Assembly (NCBI RefSeq): GCF_949987535.1
Contig: NC_080069.1
Coordinates: 41,219,269-41,283,268 of the forward strand
Length of the DNA: 64,000 nucleotides
Source of the DNA: Balaenoptera acutorostrata
Lineage: Eukaryota > Chordata > Mammalia > Artiodactyla > Balaenopteridae
Direction: 5' to 3'
Every line of letters begins with the position of its first letter. Position 1 is the first letter of the stretch. Of the stretch, positions 12,357 to 22,935 are shown piece by piece. The notes below the pieces were generated by a model. It worked only from the letters and a program-made list of their open reading frames with translations. It did not search any database and was not told where the DNA came from. A program made the position numbers and the translations under genes.

Positions 12357-12395
12357 CTACCGCCGCTCGGGGCTCCGCCGCGGCCGCCGCTGCAT
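12357..12395 (-). CDS. Upstream ORF 1 in NTRK2 leader (12 codons)
   Basis: An ATG at 12395 in a moderate context (G at -3, C at +4) opens a 12-codon, arginine-rich reading frame, MQRRPRRSPERR, ending at TAG (12359-12357). It is out of frame with TrkB and ends about 225 bases before the main ATG, leaving room for reinitiation. Runs of arginine could slow the ribosome. Whether it is translated cannot be told from sequence; its role would be regulatory rather than as a protein. Confidence 0.45.
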   Translation of the reverse strand: MQRRPRRSPERR

Positions 12396-12494
12396 GGCCC
12401 GGCGAGCCGAGCACTGGCCCGCGGCGCTCCCGGGACGCTCTAGCGCGCAGGCTCCTGGCTAGACTCGCGCTGGGATCCGGGACGCACCTCGGGG

Positions 12495-12520
12495 CTGAGG
12501 ACAAACAGACACGCGTTAAG
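12495..12520 (-). promoter_or_regulatory. NTRK2: Inferred splice acceptor and branch point of NTRK2 start-codon exon
   Basis: On the minus strand a CTTAAC branch-point-like motif (12520-12515, branch A near 12516) is followed by a pyrimidine-rich run TGTCTGTTTGTCCTCAG ending at 12495. The spacing of about 21 bases is normal. It is the best acceptor I found upstream of the TrkB start codon, although no transcript evidence is available here. Confidence 0.65.
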
Positions 12521-12977
12521 ACTGAGCTGAAGATCCCATATACCACGAATTGGGGTACTCTCCCTCCGCGCTCGCGTCACCCCCACCCCGAGCCCAGCCG
12601 GGGACTGTGGATGGATGAGTGCCCAGCTCCGGCCCCAGGAATAAACTGGCCCCTCGATGGCACTGTCGCCGCGGGGCCTCCAGTGCGCTCACTCTCTCCC
12701 TGAGCCTGAGGTTGAGGGAGGGGAAATAGGGCAAGGGTCCCCGCGACAGGATTCCATGGCACGGGCCAGGGGTAGGACCCTTTAAAGGGAGACGCAGAGA
12801 CTGCCAGGGACGATGGTTCCGCGACGGGACTCCCGAATGATGCTGCAGAATCCGCCACGGCCCCTGGGCGCAGGGGGCGCGGGCAGGTGGCGCGGCGCGT
12901 CCCACCTGGGGAGCCGCCGCGGCCGCCCCAGCGGGGGGACTGTGAGGGCCGAGACGACGGAGGGCACTGTCCGCGCT

Positions 12978-13002
12978 GCTCACCCGGGCTCTGGCACCTA
13001 CC
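12978..13002 (-). promoter_or_regulatory. Candidate donor sites of an upstream NTRK2 non-coding exon
   Basis: On the minus strand CCGG/GTGAGC (GT at 12983-12982) and G/GTAGGT (GT at 13001-13000) both resemble donors. Either, joined to the acceptor at 12495, would remove an intron of roughly 0.5 kb from the leader. They are alternatives and neither is proven. Confidence 0.3.
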
Positions 13003-13109
13003 GCCCGCCGGCGGCGCCTGGGTCCAGGCTCCTCCTGCCGCTGGGCACGGAGCTCGGAGAGCGCGAGCGAAGGAGCGAGCGAGGCTCCTGCTCCAACCCA
13101 ATTCCGGGA

Positions 13110-13130
13110 GCCGCCGCCGCCGCCGCCGCC
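13110..13130. repeat. (GCC)7 trinucleotide run in NTRK2 promoter/leader
   Basis: Seven uninterrupted GCC units on the plus strand, so GGC units on the transcribed minus-strand RNA, about 20 bases downstream of the CRE pair in the direction of transcription. A shorter GCC-rich stretch lies near 12376-12392. Such runs are often length-polymorphic. Confidence 0.9.
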
Positions 13131-13149
13131 TCTGCTACTGCTGGTGAAG

Positions 13150-13169
13150 TGACGTGAGGGCTGACGCAG
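13150..13169 (-). promoter_or_regulatory. Tandem CRE-like sites in NTRK2 promoter
   Basis: The minus strand reads TGCGTCAGCCCTCACGTCAC across this stretch. It contains TGCGTCA and TCACGTCA, two CRE-type elements a few bases apart. Literature on rodent TrkB describes adjacent CREs in the downstream promoter that mediate calcium- and cAMP-dependent, CREB-driven transcription. Motif type and position fit, so I infer the orthologous element. Confidence 0.65.
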
Positions 13170-13684
13170 AGCAGGGGCAGAAACTCCAGAAAATTAGTCT
13201 GAAATCCAAAAACACACACGCTCATACACACACAAACCCATAACACCCTCCAGACAAAAGCAACAGGGAGAGGAGGGGAATCTGGGGGCGAGCGGAGAGG
13301 AGGGAGGCATCGGTGCCACTGGCCAGAAGCAGACAGCAGCAGCATGTGGGAGTTCACACACGCGCACACCCGCACACAGCCCGGCCGTATAGACGCGCGC
13401 GCCTGTGTGTGCATGTGTGTGCGTGCATTTAGATCCAGGTACCTCTGAGATGAACCGTTGCTCCGCTCTGACGCCTCCCAGTCCCTAATTCACACCACGG
13501 TCTCTTCTAATAACGCAGTAGAGGCCGTGTCCTTTTTTGAAATGGAAACCGGTCTCGGTTCAGCTCTGAAAAATGCGCTGATTCTTATTATAGGAATCCT
13601 CCCTCCCTTCTCCCTCCCGGCTGCATTCTCCTTTCCCATCCTGCCTAAAAGGGAGGACGAGCTACCCTAAAAATAAATAAATAT

Positions 13685-13692
13685 TGTAAACA
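13685..13692 (+). promoter_or_regulatory. Forkhead-type motif beside an AT-rich patch
   Basis: TGTAAACA, a forkhead-factor core, follows an AAATAAATAAATA run inside the otherwise GC-rich island. It is a motif match only, and binding is not shown. Confidence 0.25.
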
Positions 13693-14650
13693 CCAAAACG
13701 TGTCCAGCATTGGTAACCAAGGATAACCGCCCCCATTCCGGGCCATCTATTTGGGGATCGGTGTTTTTGGAGGGTCTTCCTGTTGGTGCTTTGGCAGAGG
13801 AAGGGGAGTCTCCAAACGCAACTCTAGCTCTCTAAGTGGGTCTTTTTCCTGCTGTTTTTTTGGCATCACAGGCCCGGGAAACAGAGACATGTGAGGGGAA
13901 GGGAGCGCGCCTGACGCGTATTGGGTTCCCTAAATGCGCGGCAGCAACCCTGGCCTGTCCGATGTGTGGCGCCGCGTCATTTTCTCTCATCCTTCAACCT
14001 GGCAGGATGCAGCCATTCCCAGATCTTAGCTTCATTCCCCGCGATGCCCACCCCCACGCGGGGCACCCAGAGCCCTTGCTCCCCTGCCGTACCTTGCGCC
14101 TTTTCGGGTGTGCGCGGGTGTGCGCGAACGCGTGCCCTGCGCCCGCGCTGCCCGGAGCACGACATACATCCAGCTACTGAGAAGCCCGGCGCGGGCAGAG
14201 CCTCGGGATCTCACTAGGGACAAATGAGGCGATCCGGGAGGGTCGGGTGACAAACCGTAACTGCTCTGCGGGCGCAGTTAAATGATGGCTGCGGGGCATT
14301 CGCAAGCCTTGTCTGAGAATCCGTCTTCCCATTTGCGGCTCGGAGAGTCTGTTTTTCCGCAGTCATTTAAAAGGGAACTGGGAAAATGCACCGCAGTGCC
14401 TCACACTTCCGAGGGCTCTGGTGCCCCCGCGCGGGAAGAGAGCGCCCGGCACTCTTGGGAGCACCAACCCACTGCCGCGGCCGCGCCGGGTACTGCGCGG
14501 GGGGCGCGCTCTGGCTCCAGATGCGCCACCGGCGGCGCCCGACGCGTGCGCGCCCCTGCGCGACTCGAGCTCGCCTCTCCAGTCCTCGCCTAGCTTCCAC
14601 CCCGGGAAAAGGCGGGCTACCTTCCCCGCGAAAAAGGGCGACGGGATGGG

Positions 14651-15364
14651 ATCTCATCCAAAAGATAAGAATGGTCACCAATCTGTCCGAAGATGCTTGG
14701 GGTGGGAAGGATCGAGAACCCCGAACGTCAAAGTGAATGCTCAGATCTCGGCAACGCCTTAAATATTACAAGGGAACTGAAAGCATTGAGTGGGGCTTTC
14801 GTACAGACCCTGGGCGCTGAGTGTAAGCGGGAATCCTTGCGCAGCATCCAAAAATCTCGTTTCAGGGCGGGAAGACAAGGCCAGTAGGCCTTCCTCTCTC
14901 CACCATCACTCGGCTGTGACATGCATTGGATGCTGAATGGCCAGGCTGAAGTTCATGTCTATGCTCGGCCCCTGCTGGGTGAGGATGTGCCAAAGTAGGG
15001 AAGCCAAGGGCAAAACTGTCTTGGTCCAGGTCATACCATAACACACCTCCTCCTGTCTTGCCAGTGTCCTTAGTGGAGCTGCCCTTGCGGAACACCTGGG
15101 GGAAGAGTGTGTGCAGACATACCCACATCTCTCTCACACCTCCACTCTCATCCCATTTTTTTCCAGAAATGGCCCATTTGCACCCTAGTGGCTGCAAACT
15201 GTCAGTGCAACATCCAAAAGACAGTTTTAGAGTGGTGTGCAAACCAGAAGATTCTAATTATGTTGGGAGATTTTTAGAATTTGTATTATAATAGATACAT
15301 AATACTATTATATTTAGATTCTAAATATGCCCCCACTGAATTTCTCTCACTTAAAATAAAAACT
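14651..15364. other. Upstream flank of NTRK2 beyond the CpG island, no gene seen
   Basis: GC content falls off over this interval. It may contain distal 5' exon or promoter sequence, but no motif fixes a start site. Confidence 0.4.
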
Positions 15365-15555
15365 GGCGGCCCCACTTCTAATCACCCTTCCCTTCCTGCC
15401 CTGTTTCTTCTATAGTACTTACCATCTTTTAACAGATTATTTACTTATTATATTTACTATTTATTGTATCTCTCCCAGTAGAATGTAAACTGCATGAAAG
15501 CGAGGATCTTTATTTTTTCATTAACACATCTCAAGGATGTAGTAGGTATTAAAAT
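15365..15555 (+). mobile_element. L2 3'-end remnant
   Basis: CTCCCAGTAGAATGTAAACTGCATGAAAG.. with ATCTTTATTTTTTC and CTCAAGGATGTAGTAGGTAT follow the L2 3'-end order. It is cut by the SINE at 15567. Confidence 0.65.
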
Positions 15556-15566
15556 ATATGTGTGTG

Positions 15567-15885
15567 GGGCTTCCCTGGTGGCGCAGTGGTTGAGAATCTG
15601 CCTGCTAATGCAGGGGACACGGGTTCGAGCCCTGGTCTGGGAAGATCCCACATGCCACGGAGCAGCTGGGCCCGTGAGCCACAATTGCTGAGCCTGCGCG
15701 TCTGGAGCCTGTGCCCCGCGACGGGAGGGGCCGCGATAGAGAAAGGCCCGCGCACCGCGATGAAGGGCGGTCCCCGCACCGCGATGAAGAGTGGCCCCCG
15801 CTTGCCGCAACTGGAGAAAGCCCTCGCACGAACCGAGGACCCAACACAGCCAAAAATAAATAAATAAATAAATAAATAAGAAAAT
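15567..15885 (+). mobile_element. CHR-type cetacean SINE (copy 1)
   Basis: A full-length tRNA-derived SINE: GGGCTTCCCTGGTGGCGCAG at the head (pol III A box), GGGTTCGAGCCC as B box, a GC-rich body, AACACAGCCAAAA and an (AAAT)n tail. The body carries a tandem duplication of a CCGCACCGCGATGAAG unit (about 15751-15787) not present in the other copies here. Confidence 0.95.
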
Positions 15886-15889
15886 CCTT

Positions 15890-15932
15890 TAAAAAAAAAA
15901 TATATATATATATATATATGTGTGTGTGTTTA
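15890..15932 (+). repeat. (A)n(TA)n(TG)n microsatellite at the SINE target site
   Basis: Ten A, about ten TA units and five TG units follow the SINE tail. The sequence just before the SINE, AAAATATATGTGTGTG (15551-15566), is a shorter version of the same thing, so this looks like an expanded target-site duplication. Confidence 0.8.
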
Positions 15933-15986
15933 ATGAAATAAACTGAAGTTGAGATTCCTCAAACAGGCCATCCACATTCTCACTTT

Positions 15987-16248
15987 TTTTTTTCTTTTCT
16001 TTTCTTTTTAAAAAAATAATTATTTGTTTATTTGTCTGTGTCGGCTCTTAGTTGGCACCTGCCAGATCTTCATTGCCGCATGCAATGAAGCGAGCTCTTC
16101 CTTGCAGCTCGCTGGGCTTCTCTCTAGTTGTGGCACGTGGGCTTAGTTGCCCCAGGACACGTGGGATCTTAATTCCCTGACCAGGGATGGAGCCCGCGTC
16201 GGGGAACTAAGAAGGCAGATTCTTAACCACTGGACCACTAGGGAGTCC
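15987..16248 (-). mobile_element. Older tRNA-derived cetartiodactyl SINE
   Basis: In reverse orientation it begins GGGGACTCCCTAGTGGTCCA and contains AAGAATCTGCCTTC, then a longer body and an A-rich AAATAAACAAATAA tail. It is flanked by an exact 15-bp target-site duplication CCACATTCTCACTTT (15972-15986 and 16249-16263). It differs from the five CHR copies in head and body. Confidence 0.9.
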
Positions 16249-16263
16249 CCACATTCTCACTTT

Positions 16264-16740
16264 CTTAACCTCTAACCCTGCAAGTCTATCTGAATGATCA
16301 TCCCTGGACACCTTCCTTCCTGTCTCCACAGTCTTCCCTGTGCCTGTGCTGTGAAAACTCACAGCATTTCTTGAAGCCTGACTTTCTGCCTTCTCTAGTG
16401 GCCAGGTATGTTCTGGCACTAGGTCAGGGAAGGCTTCCCTCTGGTTCAGGCTGGTACCTCAACATTTTCATGCACAGTGCCTGAAACACACTGGGCAATC
16501 AGTAACTGTTTCTCAACCCATAGAATTATGAATCTATCTCAGTTTAAGACCTACAAGGTATTTCACAGAGATATCATGGATTCTCAGACCATGGCTTTGT
16601 AGGTGCTAGTGAACATTTTTCAGGTGGACAAAATAAAACAGAGATAACTTTCCCTAGATCATATGAACTCTTCAAGGCAGAGATGGAGACTAAGTATTGC
16701 AGACTCTTGCCTGTACTGGACCATGATGTACCTGGAACAA
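16264..16740. other. Flank, no gene; possible old LINE/MIR scraps
   Basis: CAGTGCCTGAAACACACTGG (16478) resembles an L2/MIR end. Otherwise nothing assignable. Confidence 0.4.
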
Positions 16741-16975
16741 TGTTTCTCAAACTATTTTCACCATGGCCTACAGAAAGAAATGCCTTTTATATCACAATCC
16801 AAGGCACACATACACATATGCATGTAACTAAAAAAAAGTTTCACTAAACAAAACTTATTTTCTCTTAATGCATGGAATACAATGATACTTTGTTTTCTAT
16901 TTTACACCATTTCATTTTCTAGTGCTTGTAATAACACAATAAATTGATTTTAACATTCAATACTGGGTTATTAAA
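16741..16975. mobile_element. hAT-Charlie-type DNA transposon remnant
   Basis: It opens CAATGTTTCTCAAACTATTT, contains CACCATGGCCTACAG and AAAAAAAGTTTCACTAAAC blocks typical of non-autonomous hAT elements of the CAGTGGTTCTCAAAC class. Family not assigned. Confidence 0.5.
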
Positions 16976-16989
16976 ACAGAAACAGAAAT

Positions 16990-18321
16990 ACTGCCAGTTT
17001 CTGCTTCTGACTAAGATGGAGTAATAGGGAACATTTAACCTCCCAATCAAACCAGCAACACACTGAACAAAACACCTGAAACAACAATTTTCAGAACAGT
17101 GGACACAAGACAATGAAGGCTGTGGCTCAGGGTGAGGGAACCCAGACAGAGTCCAACTCCCTGAGTTAACGAGATATAGCTGAGAGTCCAGGGAAATCAA
17201 GGAGGGCAGAGTTCACAAGGACAGAGTAGCAGGGAAGAGAGTGATGTAGAGAGAGAGCACCCCAGAGGTCTGCAGAAGGTCCCTCTTAAATATTCAGTGA
17301 AGTACTGATTAGCACATGCAGGTAATGAAACTACCTGGTGGGGGGGGGGGGAGAAAAGATAAAAGGGAACAGGGTCAAAGAAACATTCAGAAGGGAAATT
17401 GAAAATACCACATATCAGAATTTGTGCTCAATAAAGCTGGAAAAAAAGGCAGAAGTTAAACAAATTTTTTAGAAAAAGAATTTATGGGATGCCACTAAAG
17501 CATCTTCAGGTATTTAGGAGGAATTCTATAGCACTAAATGCCCGAAAAGAAGAAAGGTCTCTAACCAATGACCTCAATTTCCACCTTAAGAAACCAGAAA
17601 AAGGAGAACAAATTAAACACAAAGTAAACAGGAGAGAGGAATGGAAAACAATACAATAAAACAAAAAACAGAAAAACAAGAGAGAAAATCTATGAAACCA
17701 AAAGCTGATTCTTTGAGAAGATGAGTAAAATTGATAAACCTCTAGCCAGACTGACCAGGAATGAAAGAGAGAAGACATAAATTATCAATAACAGGAATGA
17801 AAGAAATGACAACACTGGAGAGTCTATGGATATTAAAGGAATAATAAGAAAATATTGTGAACAACGCTATGCAGATAAAGCTGACAATTTAAATGAAATG
17901 AGAGATAAAAGCTAACAAAGCTCACTATAGAAGCAATAGGTTACCTGAATAGTCCTGTATCTATTTCAGAAGTTAAATTTACAGTTTAAAATCTTCCTAT
18001 AAGAGGGCTTCCCTGGTGGCGCAGTGGTTGAGAGTCTGCCTGCTAATGCAGGGGACACGGGTTCGAGCCCTGGCCTGGGAAGATCCCACATGCCGCGGAG
18101 CGGCTGGGCCCGTGAGCCACAACTGCTGAGCCTGCGCGTCTGGAGCCTGTGCTCCGCGGCGAGAGAGGCCGCGGCGGTGAGAGGCCCGCGCATCGCGATG
18201 AAGAGTGGCCCCCGCTTGCCACAACTGGAGAAAGCCCTCGCACAGAAACGAAGACCCAACACAGCCAAAATCAATCAATCAATCAATCAATCAAAACATA
18301 CGCATCTGATTCAAGATCCTC

Positions 18322-18356
<35 letters not shown>

Positions 18357-20370
18357 CCTATAAGAAAACTCCAGGCCCAAATGGCTTCACTGGTGAATTC
18401 CACAAAATAATTAAGGAAAAATAAGACCAGAAAATGAATAGTACCAAAATATACCAGGAAAATGAAGAGGAAGGAACACTTTCCAACTCATTCCGTGAGC
18501 CCAGCATTGCCTTGATACCAAAATCAGACAAAGACATTACAAGAAAAGAAAACAACAAAGCAATATCCCTCATGAATATAAGTGCTAAAATTCTAAACAA
18601 AATTTCATCAAATTGAATCCAACAAAACACCGTACATCCAAAAACATCATGATCAAGCAAATGAATTTTAGTTTAATATTTAAAAATCAATCAATGAAAT
18701 TTACCATATTTGCAGACTAAAAAGCTAAAATTATATCACCATTTCAAAAGACACAGAAAAAGTATTTGACCAAATCCAACATCTATTCCTGAAAACTCTT
18801 GGCAAACTAGAAATAAAAGGTAATATCCTCAACTGATAAATTGAATCTACAAAAGAACCCTACAGCTAACATTATGCTTAAAGTGGAAGACAGAATGCTC
18901 TTTCCCAAATATCAAGAAGGAGACAAGGATATCCACTTTCACCATTTCTATTCAACATTCTGCTAGAGATTCTAGTGGGTGCAATAAGTCGAGAAATATA
19001 AATAAAAACCATCCATATTGGAAAAGAAGAATAAAGCTACCTTTATAAACAAACGACATGATCTCCTACATAGAAAATCCAATAGAATCTACAAAAAAAG
19101 CTATTCATATTAATAAGTGAATTATCAAGTTTGCAGGATACAAGTTAAATGTTTACAATTAATTGTATCATATACTAGCAACAAAAAAATCAGGAATTAA
19201 AGTTTTTTATATAATACTAATTACAATAGCATAAAATATAAAATACTTAGAAATAAAGTACAATATATAAAAGGAAAAATGGATAAATTGGATTTTATAA
19301 AAATTAATAATTTCTGCCCTTCAAAACACGCTTTTAAGAGAATGAAAATAAAAGCCCAAAACTGGGAGACATATTTGCAAATCATATATCTAATAAAGGG
19401 CTTGTGAAGAGTTTATAAAGAACTCTCACAACTTAATAATAATAAACAATTTTAAAAGTGTGCAAATGATTTCAACATACACTTTACCAAAGAAGGTATA
19501 CAGGTGGCAAATAAGCACACAAGAAGATGCTCAACATCATTAGTCACTGGGGAAATGCAAATTAAAACTACATTGAGATACCTACATCTCATTGTAATTT
19601 TAGAATGGCTAAAATTAAAAAGACTCACCACATCAAGTGTTGGCGAGAATATGGAGCAACTGGAACTCTCATACACTGCTGCTAGGAGAGTAAAATGACA
19701 CAACCACTTTAGAAAAATAGAACAGTTTCTTAAAAATTGAAGCATACACCTACCATGTGATCCAGCCATTCCACTTCTATGAATTTACCCAAGAGATATG
19801 TCCACACAGCGACTTAACATGAGTATTCATGCAGCTTTTTTTTTGTATAGCCAAAAACTGAAACAATTCAAATATTCATCAATAGGTAAATGGATAAACA
19901 AATTGTGGCATATCCATACAATGAAATGCCACTCAACAATGAAAAGCAATCAACTACTGATACCTGCAACCATATGGATGAATCTCAGAATAATTATGCT
20001 AAGTGAAAGAAACCAGACAAAAAGAGTATACCCAGAATGATCCCATTTTTATAAATCTATAGAAAATGTAAAGTATCATGACATAAAGCAAATCAGAGAT
20101 TGCTAGTGAGGTGCAAGGAGTGGGTAGGGAAGAGCCCGAAGGAGAAATGAAATAAGGACACAAGGAAGTTTAGAGGATGATGAATGTATTCATTATCTTT
20201 ATTGTGGTGATGGTTTCAGTATTATCAAATTGTATGTTTAAATATGTTTACTTTATTATACTTCAATTATACCTCTGTAAAGCGATAACATGCTAAAGTA
20301 CTTTAACTGTGATCTTAAAACTGAATAAAAAATATTTAATAAAAATTTGAAGAAAAAAAAAAAGCAAGAA
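16990..20370 (+). mobile_element. Old L1 LINE, degenerate, interrupted
   Basis: 5'-UTR-like sequence (ACTAAGATGGAGTAATAGGG near 17010) is followed from about 17420 by eroded ORF2. Recognisable passages include CAGGCCCAAATGGCTTCACTGG (18373), GTCACTGGGGAAATGCAAAT (19543) and ATCCATACAATGAAATGCCA (19911), ending in an A-rich tail near 20360. ORF2 has many stops and frameshifts. Large parts are missing between the 5' region and ORF2. A CHR SINE splits it at 18005. A run of 12 G lies at 17340-17351. Confidence 0.85.
18005..18348 (+). mobile_element. CHR-type cetacean SINE (copy 2), nested in L1
   Basis: Complete SINE with A and B boxes, body, AACACAGCCAAAA, a (TCAA)n stretch and a long poly-A. 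It is flanked by an exact 17-bp target-site duplication AAAATCTTCCTATAAGA (17988-18004 and 18349-18365). The duplicated sequence belongs to the surrounding L1, so insertion was into that element. Confidence 0.97.
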
Positions 20371-20930
20371 AGAAACACTGTCCTAGATCCTCCTATCATC
20401 AGCTTCTTTTTCCCATTGAAGTGCTATTAGCACCTCCAATTTAAGGAAGCAATTACAAAGTCTGGAAACTTTTTAATAAACTCAGATTCAGTGATGCTCT
20501 AATTTTAGAGGGACCTACAATGTAATAGTTTTTACATTTTGAAAAATGTTTGTGGAAACCATCATTCAAAAGATAGTGGCTCACACCTAGAAGAGCCCAA
20601 ATGGCCATTAATAGTAGAGAAACTCAGTAAATTACAATGCTTCCATTTTTTTAATATTACACACCTAATTAAAATGAGTTAAAACTATATGCATTGACCT
20701 GGAGGCTTGTCCATAGTATATTAAGTGAATAAGGCAAGTCACACGGTAATATATAGTCTGATCCTACAAAGAAAGCCAATAATGTGTTTTGTGGGTGTGT
20801 GCATATGGAGAAATGCAGAGAATTATTGACACCAAATGTAACATTGGTAACCTAGAAAGATCAGAGAGGTTGTTGGCAGGAAAAGGAGGACAGATCAGAA
20901 AACCTGTGAAATATTTCTTTGGCATTAGTA
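20371..20930 (+). mobile_element. Probable old L1 3' remnant
   Basis: 20590-20900 (AAATGGCCATTAATAGTAGAG, AAACCTGTGAAATATTTC) resembles the eroded 3' part of an ancient L1. 20371-20560 is unassigned. Confidence 0.35.
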
Positions 20931-22319
20931 ACCTCCTTACCCATCACATGCCTTTTTTTTTTCACCTTTTCCTCTTTTTGCTGCCTCTTTTCCCCTCAGA
21001 TCCAGTGTTATCCTGTTTCTAGAGTCCCTCCCTTTGGTGGAAAGAACTGAATCTAAAGCATGTTTACAATCTAAATAATGTTCACCACTGGATGTTTCAC
21101 TTTCCCAAGAACATCTGTATGTTAGTAGAGGACACTGGGGAGAAGACATAATCCAAAGGAATTTCAGGTACCACCGCATCCATAAATGGGAAGTGTTTGG
21201 GGATGTAGCACCTTCAACACTGGAGCCAGAGGCTGATATTCATGATTAGCCCCACACTCCCTCTCACCCCAATCCCCTCTTTTGCTGTTCAGAAACTTTC
21301 CAAACTGTTTTCAACCTCACACCCTCCAACTCTGAGTTAGGGTCTCACATTTTCCCATCTCTCCCCACATAGTCTGTGAACTCCACGCTGCCCTGTCACC
21401 CTGAACCATAGCCACACCCATGATCTCATCCTACTTCCTTCCTTCCCTGTGTCCAAACCTTCTACTTTTAACTCTTAGTCATGCACTTAACACACACTAA
21501 GTCAACAGACTTATGGAGATTTTACGAACACCTAAAGGTAAGAGCATATGGAGAATATTTGACAGAGCTCCAGGAAATTGAAGTCACGTATAACTGGGTG
21601 ACCCTGAAATATAGGTTTGAACCATCAGTCTGACTAGGTCTCATGGTAAACTCTAAGTTGTTTTCCTAGTCTATGTCAATAGTCTTATATCAATACCCAT
21701 ACCTGCCCCTGTGTTGTCCTATTTGATCAAGAGCTATCTTATCACACCATCAAAGGACTCTGTTTTGTACAAAGGAGCTTACTTATTCCTCAATAAACAG
21801 TTATGGTATGTCTTTTCTGTGCCACCCAGCCTAGATTTATTGGGGCAGTCAAGTTCCTGGCTCCAATTCAATTGGCAATTACCATCCATGCAAAGAACAG
21901 TGTTAGAGCCATAAAACCCTTAAAGGTAAAAAGGTACAAACATTCAATTATAACAGACCTCTACAGATACTTAACTAAAATTTCCTCTAACTGAAGTAGC
22001 AACCCATTAATAAGTCAATTTAGCGGGTTGTGACGAGGACATTTCTAATGAAATAGACTAGGCTATACTAGAATACAAAACATCAAGGTATATCACACAT
22101 GTAAAGGTAATATTATTTCATGAAGCTCTCTTTCATTATGGGGTGCACTGGATTGTGTTATGAAGGTATCTCTTATTGTGATTCACAAACAAGTTTGAGA
22201 TCCACTGGCAAAGTACAATGTCTCAGTCATTTGCAGAAATCCTCTCTACAAGGGGATACAATTCAAGTCGGCCTGAACACTTCCAGCAACCCTCCCTTAT
22301 CAGCACGTTAGTAATAAGA
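20931..22319. other. Gene-poor flank, no assignable feature
   Basis: A T-rich patch lies at 20952-20975. 21230-21480 is pyrimidine-rich and might be L2-derived. No gene. Confidence 0.4.
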
Positions 22320-22465
22320 ACTTTACAGATTATATTAAAGTTAGTCATTAAACTGTCACCAACTCTTTGAGGGAAGTAATTCTCTTATTTGTCATGGTAA
22401 CCTTGACATCTAACAGAATACCTTGCATGGAGCTCAATATATGTTGGTTGAATTAAAATTAATCC
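22320..22465 (+). mobile_element. L2 3'-end remnant
   Basis: CAACTCTTTGAGGGAAGTAA.. and GAGCTCAATATATGTTGGTT follow the L2 3' terminal pattern. Confidence 0.6.
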
Positions 22466-22752
22466 ATTTTGCACACCTCTAATTACTAGAAAGTTCCATT
22501 TTTATGGAAGTCTGTATCTGCATCCCTAATAATTTTCATCCATTGCTCCTTAGTTTTACCCTCTTAGCGCAAAAGAAAAAACGATGAAATCCTTTCTCCA
22601 TGTCACACTCCTTTCAGTATTCAAATGTAGTGTTCATGTCCTTTTTAAACATCTCCAGGTTCTTTATCCATTTCTTATTACCTATTTCCAAGGGTTTCAA
22701 CATCATGGTTGTGATCTTCAATGTCCATAGTTTATGACCAATATCCTTCTAG
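22466..22752. other. Flank, no feature recognised
   Basis: AT-rich unique sequence. Confidence 0.4.
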
Positions 22753-22935
22753 ACCCATGCTGTCCAATATGGTAGCCAGTAGCCTGAGTGTCTGAGTACT
22801 TGAAATGTGGCCAATCCAAAATGAAATGTGCTGTAAATGTAAAATGCACACTTAAGAGTAAAGATTTAGTAAAAAAAAAAAATAAAAAAAATAAGAAGAA
22901 GAAGAAAGAAAGAAAAGAAAAAAAGGAAAAATATC
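22753..22935. mobile_element. DNA-transposon end followed by A-rich simple repeat
   Basis: CATGCTGTCCAATATGGTAG and CTTGAAATGTGGCCAATCC match one end of a common mammalian MER-type DNA element. From 22868 to 22935 the plus strand is A-rich with AGAAGA and AAAG units. Confidence 0.5.

Noticed and set aside
15567..15640. tRNA gene, from the A and B box matches
   Set aside because: The boxes belong to the tRNA-derived head of the SINE; no cloverleaf-competent mature tRNA is present.
15457..15867. Conserved-looking protein frames repeated at 15.5, 18.0, 28.2 and 58.2 kb
   Set aside because: They are the translated body of CHR SINEs, which are non-coding.
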